Assembly (NCBI GenBank): GCA_037355855.1
Contig: CM074759.1
Span: 4,092,001-4,156,000, forward strand
Direction: 5' to 3'
DNA from: Pseudo-nitzschia pungens
Lineage: Eukaryota; Bacillariophyta; Bacillariophyceae; Bacillariales; Bacillariaceae
DNA length: 64,000 bases
Part shown: positions 44,494 through 54,342 of the stretch, one piece after another
Layout of the letters: each line of letters opens with the position of its first letter
Position numbering within the stretch: the stretch's first letter is position 1
Notes under the pieces: generated by a model
Database searches by the model: none
What the model saw: the letters and a program-made list of their open reading frames with translations, nothing else
What the model was told of the DNA's origin: nothing
Program-made: the position numbers and the translations under genes

Positions 44494-44921
44494 GACAAGA
44501 GGCAATGGCTTGCAACCATCCACCTTGCCAGGAAGCAGTATGCAGCGCCTGTCCAACCAGTGCAGCCATACCAACGAGAGGCTGCTCTTCTCAGAGCCTG
44601 GCTTACTGGACCTCAGGGTTGATTACACTTTGTACCTTGGTTTTGTCTTCTGTTCCTGCTTCTCATTCTGTCATTTACCTTTTGATACTGGATCTTATCC
44701 CAATATCTCCATTCCCATCTCACCTTCTTTCAAGTCCCTATTTTGTGGGACTTGTTTGTCTTTTTCCCTGCTTGATGTTCAAGGTTTGTTTGAAAATTTG
44801 TCGTTCTACCACTTGGGGTCCTGACTCTATGATGGAGGCGACGTTAAAGTCTGGTTACAGACTGAGTAATTTAGTTTCACCTTTGGTGATTAAAGTTATT
44901 TAAATACATATATTATTATTA
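44494..44921 (+). repeat. LINE A ORF2 end, 3' UTR and ATT tail
   Basis: KRQWLATIHLARKQYAAPVQ to a stop at 44,620-44,622, then the 3' UTR with GTCGTTCTACCACTTGGGGT, hairpins AGTCTG-GTTA-CAGACT (44,849-44,864) and TCACC-TTT-GGTGA (44,877-44,889), and an ATT tail ending at 44,921. The ends are what the LINE RT would have to recognise, because B, C and D share them. Confidence 0.85.
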
Positions 44922-47127
44922 TTCCAATGACTGTTATCTCATGCAAGCCTTTGTCAACGCTGGCTTCAGAGGTGCTGACTTGTCCCTCTTGAATCACATT
45001 CGAATGTCCCTCAAGGCTATCTCCCTTGCTGATATTTGTACTCCAGATGGGACAAGGCTTACTCCCATGGCTTTCCAGCTGACATCCTCCAACCACTTGA
45101 GAGATCATCTTGACTGGCCTAGATGTCCTCCATCTTGGCCTCCAGCAGCACAGCGCCTATGGGTCAAGGCTCTTCAGACCTGTTTTCTTCCCCCTTGCCC
45201 ACCCCCTGCAGCCAGGGCATTGGCTCCTTCTTTTCACCTTGGGCATTGGCTCTCTGCCCAGACAGCTTCTCTTTGGCCTTGGTTTTTGTCTCCATCTACC
45301 AACAGACTATTCTCCAAAACTTCTGCTGGTTGGAATGTGGGCACCTCCCAGCGAAGGGGCAGATACAGAATCACTTCTGAAATCCTTTCTGATAAACCAG
45401 CCTGTGCTGATGTGCTTGTCTGCCCTGTTATCTGTGGCCAAGTTGTTCGAGTGGTTGGGTCCTCTGCTTTTGTTTCTGAACCTCCTGACATGGATCCTCT
45501 GGAGTACAATCCATTTGATTCTCTTCCAGACTCCCCAGTAGACGCCTTTGATTCACTCTGTGAGTCTCCAAGGGTACTTCTCCACAAATATTCCCTACCA
45601 CAGGCTGGCTGTCAGCACCTTGTTGATGCTATTCAGAGTGGTACTGCCAGTGCTGTATGTGATGGTTCATTTGATCCGGACCTTCTCAGAGGAACTTCTG
45701 CTTTCATCCTGTCACCCAATACCTCTACCAAGACTACCTCATTGTTCCTCACTGGCTGTAATTTTGTTAGTGGGTCCCCTGAGGATCAGTCATCCTACAG
45801 AAGTGAACTGGCAGGAATCATTGGGGTTCTCACCTCTTGCACTGCTCTGGTGAGTCTTTTTGATATTGCTTCTGGCTCTATCACTATTGCCCTTGATGGT
45901 GACACAGCTCTCAAACAGGCTCAGGGTTCTTGGCCTTTGGTTATTTCCCAGAAGTCTTTTGATTATGTTTATGTCATCAGAAACATGATTTCTGCCCTGC
46001 CAATCTTTGTGCACTTTCAGTGGGTTCAGGGACATCAAGCTGGTTTCTTTCTTGATTGGTGGGCACTTTGCAATCATCAGGTTGATGGCATGGCCAAGGC
46101 ATTTCTCTCTATCTATAGAGCTTCTGCCCATCACTACCCCCGACTTGTGTTTGAGCCCTGGGCTTTTTCTCTCAATGGCTGCAAGTGCTCAAGGTTTGAT
46201 CAGAATGCTTTGCATGTTGCCATTTCTGGTCCTCCTCTTCTTAAATACTGGCAGACCCACCATGATATCCCCATTCCACAACCTGTTTTGAGTTCCATCC
46301 ATTGGTGTGCCCATCAGTCTGCTTTCAAGCGTCTCCCTCCTGGCATGCAACGGTGGTTTGTCAAGTTCGCTTCTGGCTGCATTGGTGTTGGCAACCAACT
46401 ACTTCACTACCAGTATCAGGATCACTCCAGGTGCCCCTTGTGTGATGCAGATAACGAGAAGGTCTCTCATGTGCTTTCCTGCAAGGATCCTGGGGCTGTC
46501 AAGCACAGTGTGTCTGCCTTCAAGGGACCCCTGCAGAAGAGGCTTTAGGTTGAGCAGACTGATCCATCATTGGTTGCTGCCATTGTGGATCTTCTCACCA
46601 GGGTTAGGAAGGGCCAGAGCATCTATCCCTCATCTTACTCCCTTGCAATTGCTTCTGCTGTCAGGGCACAGAGGACTATTGGATGGCACAACTGGCTCCT
46701 TGGTAGGTGGTCTCCTCTTTGGTATCAAATCCAGGCTGACTACTACTCCCACATTGGAAGCAAGCGCTTTCCCAAACGTTGGGCCACAGCTATCATCCAT
46801 CAGTTCTTTCTTACCTCCTGGGATCTCTGGACTTATAGGAATGAACGGCTCCATGGTTCTGGGGGTACACTTGAGGCTGAACAACACCAATCCCTTGATG
46901 ATTCCATCTCCTCTGAATTGGCTCTTGGCACAGCCGGTGCTCTCCCCCAGTCACACCCCCTTCTCCAAACCCCTTTCCAAGTCCTACAAGGTTATACCCT
47001 CACTGCCAAGAGGCAGTGGCTTGCCACTATACACCTTGCCAGGAAGCAGTATGCAGCTCCTCCCCCACCAGTGCAGCCATACCAGCGAGAGGCTGCGCTG
47101 TTGCGAGCTTGGCTTACTGGTTCTTAG
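44922..47127 (+). pseudogene. LINE B, C-terminal part of ORF2 (RNase H, zinc motif)
   Basis: Resumes with the duplicated target and continues QAFVNAGFRGADLSLLN. RNase H: SAVCDGSFDPDLL, SYRSELAGIIGVL, ITIALDGDTAL and HFQWVQGHQAGF, followed by the LINE zinc motif CPLCDADNEKVSHVLSC. TAG at 46,546-46,548 stands where LINE A has GAA. The protein ends RAWLTGS at 47,127. Very close to LINE A across the whole length. Confidence 0.9.
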
Positions 47128-47441
47128 GGTTGCTTCACCCTTGTTCCTTGGTGTTATCCACTATTTCCCTGCTCCCCGTCCTGTCCAACATTATGATACT
47201 GGGAATTCTTCCAGTCTCTTCTTCTTCCCCCTTTTTATTTCTCACAGGTCCCTGTTTTGTGGGACCTGTTTTGTTCCTTTCCCTGTTTGTTGTTCAAGGT
47301 TTGTTTGAAAATTTGTCGTTCTACCACTTGGGGTCCTGACTCTCTGATGGAGGCGACGTTAAAGTCTGGTTACAGACTGAGTAATTTAGTATCACCTTTG
47401 GTGATTAAAGTTATTTAAATACGTATATTATTATTATTATT
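47128..47441 (+). repeat. LINE B 3' UTR and ATT tail
   Basis: GTCGTTCTACCACTTGGGGT block, GGAGGCGACGTTAAAGTCTGG, hairpins AGTCTG/CAGACT and TCACC/GGTGA, then TTATTTAAATACGTATATT and five ATT units. Same arrangement as in LINE A and C. Confidence 0.88.
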
Positions 47442-47549
47442 GGGAAATACAGAACAAGGAGTAATAATTCTACTTGCACACCGGTAGTGATTCTACTACT
47501 TGCAAAATGCCAATGACAAATGAAAAATGAGGTCAGTGATGTACCAGTA
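47442..47549. other. 108-bp unrelated segment between two LINE 3' ends
   Basis: GGGAAATACAGAACAAGG through TGATGTACCAGTAAT matches nothing else in the window. It lies between the tail of B and a second 5'-truncated LINE end (C). Best read as flanking DNA carried along by a read-through transcript. Confidence 0.5.
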
Positions 47550-47681
47550 ATACCAACGAGAGGCTGCTCTCCTAAGAGCCTGGCTTACTGGACCTTAGGG
47601 TTGATTCCACTTTGTACCTTGGTTTTGTCTTCTGTTCCTGCTTCTCATCCTGTCCCATCCCTTTTGATATTGGGTCTTCTC
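47550..47681 (+). repeat. LINE C 3' fragment, left part
   Basis: Starts ACCAACGAGAGGCTGCTCTC (end of ORF2) and runs into the 3' UTR; broken by D after TGATATTGGGTCTTCTC. Resumes at 49,822. Confidence 0.85.
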
Positions 47682-48240
47682 ACAATTTGCACGAAGCGCA
47701 TTTTGTCCGACGTTCCGATGTTCCAGTACTAAAAATACGTAGATTTCTACACACATTTACCATGCGATATCTCGCTCCCTTCTACACCCCCAAACACAAT
47801 ACCAGGACCTACATGTATTAACCAAGACCTCCGCTCTTCATTTCTGCTATCAGTTCAGTTGCTTGCTGCTTTGTTCAGTTGCTTTGGTGGCCTTCACGTC
47901 GATTCGGCAACAGCAGCAGCAGCAAACCGACACATAATTTTCTACAGCACCTCCAGTACAGATTCTACAGCAATTCACCAACAATTTTCGTTGTACTGCT
48001 TCGATCTGTTACGCAGCTGCATTGCAAGGCCCCCAAGTATATCTTATACTTAATGTTCTACATTGTTTCCAAGCTGCTTAAGTGATTCTCACTTAATGTT
48101 CTACATTCTTCGAAGTTCCTTGCTGAGTCCTCTTAAGTCTTTTCAAGTCGAAGTTCAAGAACAGCCCCTTCCACTGTAGGAATCTTTCTACAAGAAATTC
48201 CAGCTGTCATCTGTTTTCAAGTCCATTGCCCTGCTGGACC

Positions 48241-49150
48241 TTAAGTGTTTTCGCTTATGGTCCTACTGTTTCTTGACCCAAGCCCCAAAGCCGCTAAGTA
48301 CAGCTTGCTTATGGCTCGAGTACCTACATATACCTCCCAGATGTACTGTATAAATGTAATCTGTTTCCAAGTCTACTGCCCTGATGGACTATAAGTGTTT
48401 TCGGTTATGGTCCTACTGTTTCCTGACCCAAGCCCCAAAGCCACTAAGTACAGTTTGCTTAAGGCTCCACCACCTACATAACCCTCTCAGGTGTACAGTA
48501 TAAATGTCATCTGTTTTCAAGTCTACTGCCCTGATGGACCATAAGTGTTTTCGCTTATGGTCCTACTGTTTCCTGACCCAAGCCCCAAAGCCGCTAAGTA
48601 CAGTTCGCTTAAGGCTCTCCTACCTACATAACCCACTCAGGTGTACAGTATAAATGTCATCTGTTTTCAAGTCTACTGCCCTGCTGGACCATAAGTGTTT
48701 TCGCTTATGGTCCTACTGTTTCCTGACCCAAGCCCCAAAGCCGCTAAGTACAGTTTTGCTTAAGTCTCTCCTACCTACATATACCTCTCAGATGCATTCT
48801 TCAACTGTCATCTGTTTTCAAGTCTACTGCCCTGCTGGACCATAAGCGTTTTCGCTTATGGTCCTCATGTTTTCTGACCCAAGCCCCAAAGCCGCTAAGT
48901 ACAGTTCGCTTAAGGCTCTCCTACCTACATAACCCTCTCAGGTGCACCCTTCAACTGTCATCTGTTATCAAGTCTACTGCCCTGCTGGACCATAAGTGTT
49001 TTTGATTATGGACCTACTGTTTTTCTGACCCAAGCCCCCAATTCGCTAAGTACATGTTACTTAACGCTCCACCACCAACATATACCCCTCCAGTTCACAG
49101 TACAGCTGAGACCTGTTTTCAAGCCTACAGCCCTGATGGTCCATAAGTGT
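48241..49150 (+). repeat. 150-bp tandem array in D with conserved stem-loop
   Basis: ATAAGTG cores at 48,241, 48,391, 48,541, 48,691, 48,842, 48,992 and 49,142. The copy at 48,838 can form an 11-bp stem, GACCATAAGCG with CGCTTATGGTC around TTTT; other copies have T for C, which as RNA still pairs (U-G). Confidence 0.88.
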
Positions 49151-49632
49151 TATCACTTAGAGCCCCTGTTTCCAAGCTACTACGGAAGCTCAAGTTCATT
49201 CTACGAATTTGGTAGTAGGCTCCACTGCCTCTAAGTGTTGTGCAGTACACGGTGTACACGAGCATTACCTGGGAAATTTTGCTCGTGTTCTTTTGATGTA
49301 AGATTACCATAGGGTACGGGAATGTGTTTGGGGATGACTACTCGTACTCGCATTACCGATGCTGCAATCCAGCATTCAGAGAGGAGTTTTGCTTTTGTAC
49401 GCTGACCACTAGCATTACAGATACTATGTATCTAGTCAAGGGTTTTGCTTGTGTCAGCTGACCACTAGCATTACGGATGCTGTACACCAGCATTGGAGGG
49501 ACAGTTTTGCTTGTGTCATTCCCTTTCACATTCTTGTCACCCGTCTCTTGTACGCTTTGCAACAGCAGTGTCTGTTGTGCTCTGGACTGGTTCGTTTTTT
49601 TCCTGCTTCTTACCAAGGTTCGTTTGCAAAAT

Positions 49633-49804
49633 AGTCGTCTTTACAACCTGGGGCATAATCCCCCATGGTTGAGGCGGCGCGTCGTTCTACAACTTGGGGC
49701 CTAACCTCTCTTCGATTGAGGCGACAATAAAGTCTGGTTACAGACTGAGTAGCTTTTAACCACCTTCGGTGGATTTTCCTACTTAAATAAGTATATTATT
49801 ATTA
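49633..49804 (+). promoter_or_regulatory. D 3' end: duplicated block, two hairpins, ATT tail
   Basis: Block TACAACTTGGGGCCTAACC...GAGGCGAC occurs twice (49,640-49,680 and 49,687-49,729); LINE A has one. Hairpins AGTCTG-GTTA-CAGACT and CCACC-TTC-GGTGG (49,760-49,772) match LINE A's hairpins in position, with the outer pair changed from T-A to C-G. Likely RT recognition site. Confidence 0.65.
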
Positions 49805-49821
49805 TGATATTGGGTCTTCTC

Positions 49822-50048
49822 CCACTATCTACATTCCCATCTCACTTGCTCTCAAGTCTCTATTTTGTGGGACTTGTGTTTTGTTCCTTTCCCTGTCTGA
49901 TGTTCAAGGTTTGTTTGAAAATTTGTCGTTCTACCACTTGGGGTCCTGGCTCTCTGATGGAGGCGAAGTTAAAGTCTGGTTACAGACTGAGTAATTTAGT
50001 TTCACCTTTGGTGATTAAAGTTATTTAAATACGTATATTATTATTATT
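49822..50048 (+). repeat. LINE C 3' UTR and tail, right part
   Basis: Continues the 3' UTR with the GTCGTTCTACCACTTGGGGT block, both hairpins and an ATT tail. The following ATTGTATTACG matches the left border of LINE B at 24,938. Confidence 0.85.
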
Positions 50049-50060
50049 ATTGTATTACGT

Positions 50061-50704
50061 AAAATCTCCACGATTCAAAATTCAAAGGGGGATCCAGGAA
50101 ACTAAAAATAGTTTGTCTGGGTTGCGTAATTAATTTTTATTACGTACCTAATTTCTTACGTAATTAATTGATTAATTATGCAAAATTACGCATGATTGCA
50201 GTTAATTACGTACGATTGAACAATTACATGGATTAATTAAGTAATTATGTGGCTTTATAATTTAAATAAGCCTCATATCAATATATGACTTAAGCCATTT
50301 ATTAAAGCCTCCAAATTGCTTAAATTTGAGGACAAGGACGCATGTATACGTGCCTTTGAAAGTGACGCTGACAGCCACTTATTCAGTACGTACACCTACG
50401 ACTTGCACTAGAGCTGAGTACCGTATGTACGTGACGGTACGTACAAATAAGTGGCTGTCAGTGCCACTTCAAACGGCGCCTTTACTGGTAAGATTTAAAG
50501 TGGGACTTGCCTGTTAATAATTATATAAGCCACTTAAGAGCTTATTTATGCAATCGTACATAATTAACTGCAATCGTGCGTAATGTTTTGCGTAATTAAT
50601 CAATTAATTAGGTACGCAAGCAAGTTTATTACGTAGGTAATTAATTTTTAAACTTTCTTTAATTATGGGGTTCCCCCTTTTAAATTTGAATCGTGGAGAT
50701 TTTT
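50061..50704. repeat. Fold-back element, 644-bp inverted repeat
   Basis: AAAATCTCCACGATTCAAA at 50,061 faces TTTGAATCGTGGAGATTTT at the right end; AGGGGGA/TCCCCCT, GTAATTAATTGATTAATTA/TAATTAATCAATTAATTA and GCTGACAGCCACTTATT/AATAAGTGGCTGTCAG follow inward to a centre near 50,400. No ORF. The retroelement nest ends one base before it. Confidence 0.8.
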
Positions 50705-50822
50705 TCGTGAACGTAGAATATGATAATTTGTTTTGAAAAACTTAACATGCCACGCATTGCGCGCATTTCTATTTCCGACCGATCCTGATATTTCAAGAAT
50801 GTCAATTTCTGTTTTTATGTAG

Positions 50823-51439
50823 TGGGTCACAAAAAGAATGTTGCTGATCAATGGTTTAATATCATGAAGAAGAACTATCAAAATCAGAACCTGTTCACTA
50901 TGGAGCAGCTAGCAACTGCCCTCCGGGCACACGAGCATATCGATGTTACAGTGATAAAGAAAGGTGAATTCAAAATGTTCGACAAGTTCTTAAATATTTT
51001 CTATAAGAAGATCAAAAATGGAGCAGTTCAACCTGGGCACATCTTCAGTGTACAAGGAGGAGCAGAGAGCTCCTTAACGCCGACTACAATGATAATTAAA
51101 AAAGACAAACTTGGAACAGGGACAGTTGAAGTACAGGAGCTCCGGAATCAAACGTCGGTGGCGTTTAATTGGAAGAAAGCGCTTTGAGAGTTAGTATTGC
51201 TCGAAACCCACCCCTGTACAGGAATTAAGGATATCAAGAAGATTGAACTTTATACTAAGTGGAGGAAACAGGTCTTCGCTGACTTTAGAGATATTATTTG
51301 CCCTTATCCAGGGGATGATGTCATGCTGAAGTACAAGGATGAGCAAAGGAGGAAAGCTCGCGAACGCGCTGCTCATAACAGGAGGGCGTGTAGTAGTAAT
51401 AGCAACAGCAAGAAGAAACATAGTAGACAAGTGCAATAA
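50823..51439 (+). pseudogene. Hypothetical protein, probable 3' exon, with in-frame TGA
   Basis: Frame reads GHKKNVADQWFNIMKKNYQN onward, with globular-looking content (QLATALRAHEHIDVTVI, KMFDKFLNIFYKKIKNGAVQ), and continues after a single TGA (51,185-51,187) in the same frame through CTGIKDIKKIELYTKWRKQV to a basic, Ser/Asn-rich C-terminus. CGA-to-TGA would explain the stop. No start ATG lies at its beginning, but a plausible acceptor (TTTTTATGTAG) does, which supports it being an internal or terminal exon. Function unknown. Confidence 0.45.
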
Positions 51440-53453
51440 TTATTCCTCTCTTAGTAATCTTATTTTCAATTATAATCGTAAACGCTGTCGATTTTGCTCC
51501 CTTAGTGGTCTTATTGTAGTCTTATTGTAGTCTTATTGATGTCACGGGAGGTACTACGAATAACTAGTAGTACTAGTGACAAGAAGCAAAATCGAGTTTT
51601 GGAGTGAACCCACCACCACCACTGCTGCTGGATGAACTCCTCAGCAAGCCAATCCCCTCATAATTAGAACAGAGTGGAGGTCAATCAAAAAATAAATTAC
51701 AATTTCCTAACACTTTGGGAGATACTTACACTCAAAGCCCATCTCAGCAGGTACTATTGGAGTAGGGGACATTTTTTGTTGTGATCCCACCACACAATTT
51801 TGATGATTCAAGTATCAATCCTCTTCAAATTATACACAGAAAAGACATCTATCAAAAAAGAAATGACAATTTCCCAATACTTTCGGAGGAATTTACATCC
51901 AAAACATATTTCAGCAGGTCCTGGGAGTATAGGTAAACAGGTGAATTTTGTTGTTGTTGTGATCCCACCACACAATTTCCATGATTCAAGTATCAATTCT
52001 CCTGAAATTATTCATAAGAAACAGATATATAAACAAAAAAATAAAGAAGTATATATACATGAATATCATACATATTCTTGTGTATTGGAGCACATGCGGG
52101 ATTCAATAATCATTTAGAGTCTCTTGTAGGAATACCTACGCCAACGTGTCACAAGGAGATATCCACATTCAAGGCATATTAGAGGCATATTAGAGGAGGT
52201 AGTAGAGCTAGAGGTGAAATTAATTTTTTAAAATTATTCAACTGTCCAAATTAGATTTTTGAAGTTGCAATCCCACTTATTAAGACAATAGACTAGAGGT
52301 CTATCAAAAAAGAAATAAAAAATTCCTAATACTTTAGGAGTTATCCACATTCAAAGTATCAGCAATGATGTGATGGGAAGGGTATGAGGAGTTTTATTGA
52401 TGACAATTGATGTCATGATTTTAAGGTGAGTTTTTTCCAAAAGTTGTTTTCTGATTTCATTTTGCCTCTACCTCGAAATGAAGGTCGACCATGCTCAAAG
52501 TAACCCGGAGGACGAGGTCTCTGTGATACCGCTCTTAAATAATAACCGGACGCCTGGCCCTGCGGTTAGCACACAAGCAACTTATTGAGCATGCTAGCAA
52601 GCAAGCACACAATTGAATCATTATTTGGTACCAGTATTCCGTACGCTGCGCTAAGGTTTACTCCTTATTACAGTATTGTAATCCACAGGGATATACGATA
52701 CAAGACAGCAAAGTGAATCACCTTCAAACTAAGCGCTCCATCATGCCCTCCTATCGATCGATTCATTCCTTTGTACCTCTAGGGGAGTATCCTGTAGTAC
52801 AGTATCTATGTGTACGCAATAGCACTTGAACAGTGTCCTCTGGAACATTATGGAAAAAAAAACTTTTCTGGAAAATTTCCATTTTCATGCGCATTATGCG
52901 CGCAACTACTCTCAAAAAAATCTTAGGGCAGTAACAGCTCTTCTATATTTATTCACTATCTATTCGGGATTCATCCTGACAGTTTTTTAGTCCCGTGAAA
53001 ACTTGCACTTTTTGGTCTCGAAAAAAGTGTGAGAAAAAAGTGCGAGTTTATCCCCCCAAATTGTGTTCCAAAAGGGGGATGTGAGTTGACAAGTTTGACT
53101 CAAAAAATTGCGTGATTTGCGCGAAGATATTTACAGTTAACTATTTTCCAGCACTCTGCGTGCTGCTGTTGTTACTGCTGTCACCCTCTTTTGCTGACGA
53201 TCAATATCATTACACTGCGTAGCAGATTTCCTCCCAGCACTTCGTAGTTAACTTACTGGTACCTTGCCATATTTTCTACACGCACGAGTATTGATAATAC
53301 GAAGTAACACATAGGATACGTAGTAATCTTACTTCGTAGTACAATTATCTTACTGTTCTCATCAGGGGTCATAATATAAGAAGGGGTATGCCACAGCATC
53401 TGTCCATCATCCGTGTTCGTCGTACAAATACTAGTTTAAAAAAAGGGCACTCC
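51440..53453. other. Intergenic repeats: 168-bp units, LTR fragment, R1 copy
   Basis: About 51,680-52,350 has units of 168 bp (ATCAAAAAAGAAAT, CAATACTTTCGGAG, GTGATCCCACCACACAATTT). An E-family LTR fragment interrupts one. 52,495-53,235 is an R1-like repeat. A pair-forming block GGGGTCATAATATAAGAAGGGGTA at 53,365 recurs inverted at 58,106-58,131. No gene seen. Confidence 0.6.
52050..52153 (-). repeat. Truncated E-family LTR fragment (104 bp)
   Basis: ACATGAATATCATACATATT, ATGCGGGATTCAATAATCAT and TTTAGAGTCT blocks match the last third of the E1 LTR as seen on the plus strand, ending GTGTCACA. No other LTR or interior sequence is next to it. Confidence 0.8.
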
Positions 53454-54040
53454 ATATTCCATGTGTGGTCCAAATAAGAAAAATTTCCCTCAACCTCAAT
53501 TTTTTTTTCCACTTTCACTGCATAATACTAACAAAAACTATTACACTTCAATTTATAACAACTCCATCAACAATTGTAACAAAATCATATGTGAATATTG
53601 TATCTAGCCCAATTTTTTACAAGGATTCTGAATATGTTACTCATTTTCAGTCTAGATGGATGGAAGGTAAAGTAATTTATTTGGATGGATGTCCAAATTT
53701 TGGTTCCAAGTGGAAGCTTTTAATTGAATAAAAATAAAACGGATGACAGACAGACAATCCGATTTTGTATTTTATATTCCAGGTGGAAGGCACAGATCAC
53801 TGGTAGTTTGAATCAGCAATATTAGACAGCAGAAGGAACTAAACTGAAAAAGGTACCTACTACTTGACTCTCAACTATATATGTGAACTGCATATCAAAT
53901 TTTAAAGTTGGAGAGTGATTGGAAGTGTACTTGGTAAGTTGGTTTATCAGGTACACTTTTACTAGTGATATGCAGTAAATTATGAGAAGAAAAAAATTGA
54001 CTGAGGGAAATTTTTTTTATTTGGACCACACATGGAATAT
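53454..54040. mobile_element. MITE, 587 bp with about 50-bp inverted ends
   Basis: ATATTCCATGTGTGGTCCAA at 53,454 is matched inverted by the end at 54,040 (TTGGACCACACATGGAATAT), and similarity continues through AAATTTCCCTCA. No transposase; the small frame at 53,465-53,731 is AT-rich and not convincing. Superfamily unknown because the target duplication is unclear. Confidence 0.75.
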
Positions 54041-54342
54041 GAATCACCAATTTTTAGCAATCGTGGCATAAGGGTTTAGTAACTAAAGTCACTGTGACAC
54101 CATAGAACACAGTACATTTTATACACGTGCGTCAGTGGCTCACTTTCGTTACTCAAACCCCCTCTGTCGCTACGTCCGTCAGTCTACCGTTTTTCGAATC
54201 AATAGAGGTTTGAAATTTCCGAGCTCACTTTTTTTTGCTCTGATTACATGTATTTGCAACAATAATGAAGGCATGTCTCTCTGTAACAAATAAACCACTT
54301 TCAACTTTAAACCACTAACAACATAAAATACAAGCGCTCACA

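Larger units (their letters stand above)
25893..44921 (+). mobile_element. LINE A, about 13 kb non-LTR retrotransposon with two nested LTR elements
   Basis: Bounded by an 18-bp duplication TTCCAATGACTGTTATCT (25,875-25,892 and 44,922-44,939) inside LINE B. 5' end ACAATTTTGC is shared with D and D', so the copy is probably full length. Organisation: 3.9-kb 5' UTR with tandem repeats, ORF1 (1,051 aa), ORF2 (EEP, RT, RNase H, zinc motif), 3' UTR with two hairpins, ATT tail. Interrupted by E1 (34,525-37,580) and E2 (41,731-44,493). The RNase H after RT places it near the I/Tad-type groups. Confidence 0.88.
47682..49804 (+). mobile_element. D, non-coding LINE-dependent retroposon (2,123 bp)
   Basis: 17-bp duplication TGATATTGGGTCTTCTC at 47,665-47,681 and 49,805-49,821, inside the 3' UTR of LINE C. 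5' end ACAATTTGCACGAAGCGC; first 500 bp align with LINE A 5' UTR; seven 150-bp repeats; a second repeat zone of GACCACTAGCATTAC units (49,400-49,490); 3' end with a doubled TTGGGGC/GAGGCG block, two hairpins and ATT tail. No ORF. Same family as D', opposite orientation. Confidence 0.92.
24939..50059 (+). mobile_element. Outer retroelement nest (LINE B/C host copy plus nested A, D, E1, E2)
   Basis: The flank ATTATTGTATTACG ends at 24,938, and ATTGTATTACG recurs at 50,049-50,059 right after an ATT tail, so the whole block entered as one insertion, 5'-truncated in the RT. The host LINE sequence itself is only about 4 kb: 24,939-25,892, 44,922-47,441, about 108 bp of unrelated DNA, 47,550-47,681 and 49,822-50,048. 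Everything else is later insertions. Confidence 0.75.

Noticed and set aside
44494..44540. Precise excision of E2
   Set aside because: The junction removes about 10 bp of LINE A and leaves most of E2, so it is a deletion, not excision or solo-LTR formation.
1281..51187. Reassigned TGA (recoding of stop to amino acid) to explain many in-frame TGA codons
   Set aside because: Stops differ between copies of the same gag, aligned copies have CGA or Gln there, TAA and TAG also occur, and the two host genes end or read normally under the standard code.
53465..53731. Small ORF in the MITE
   Set aside because: AT-rich, begins inside the inverted repeat, no homologous features.
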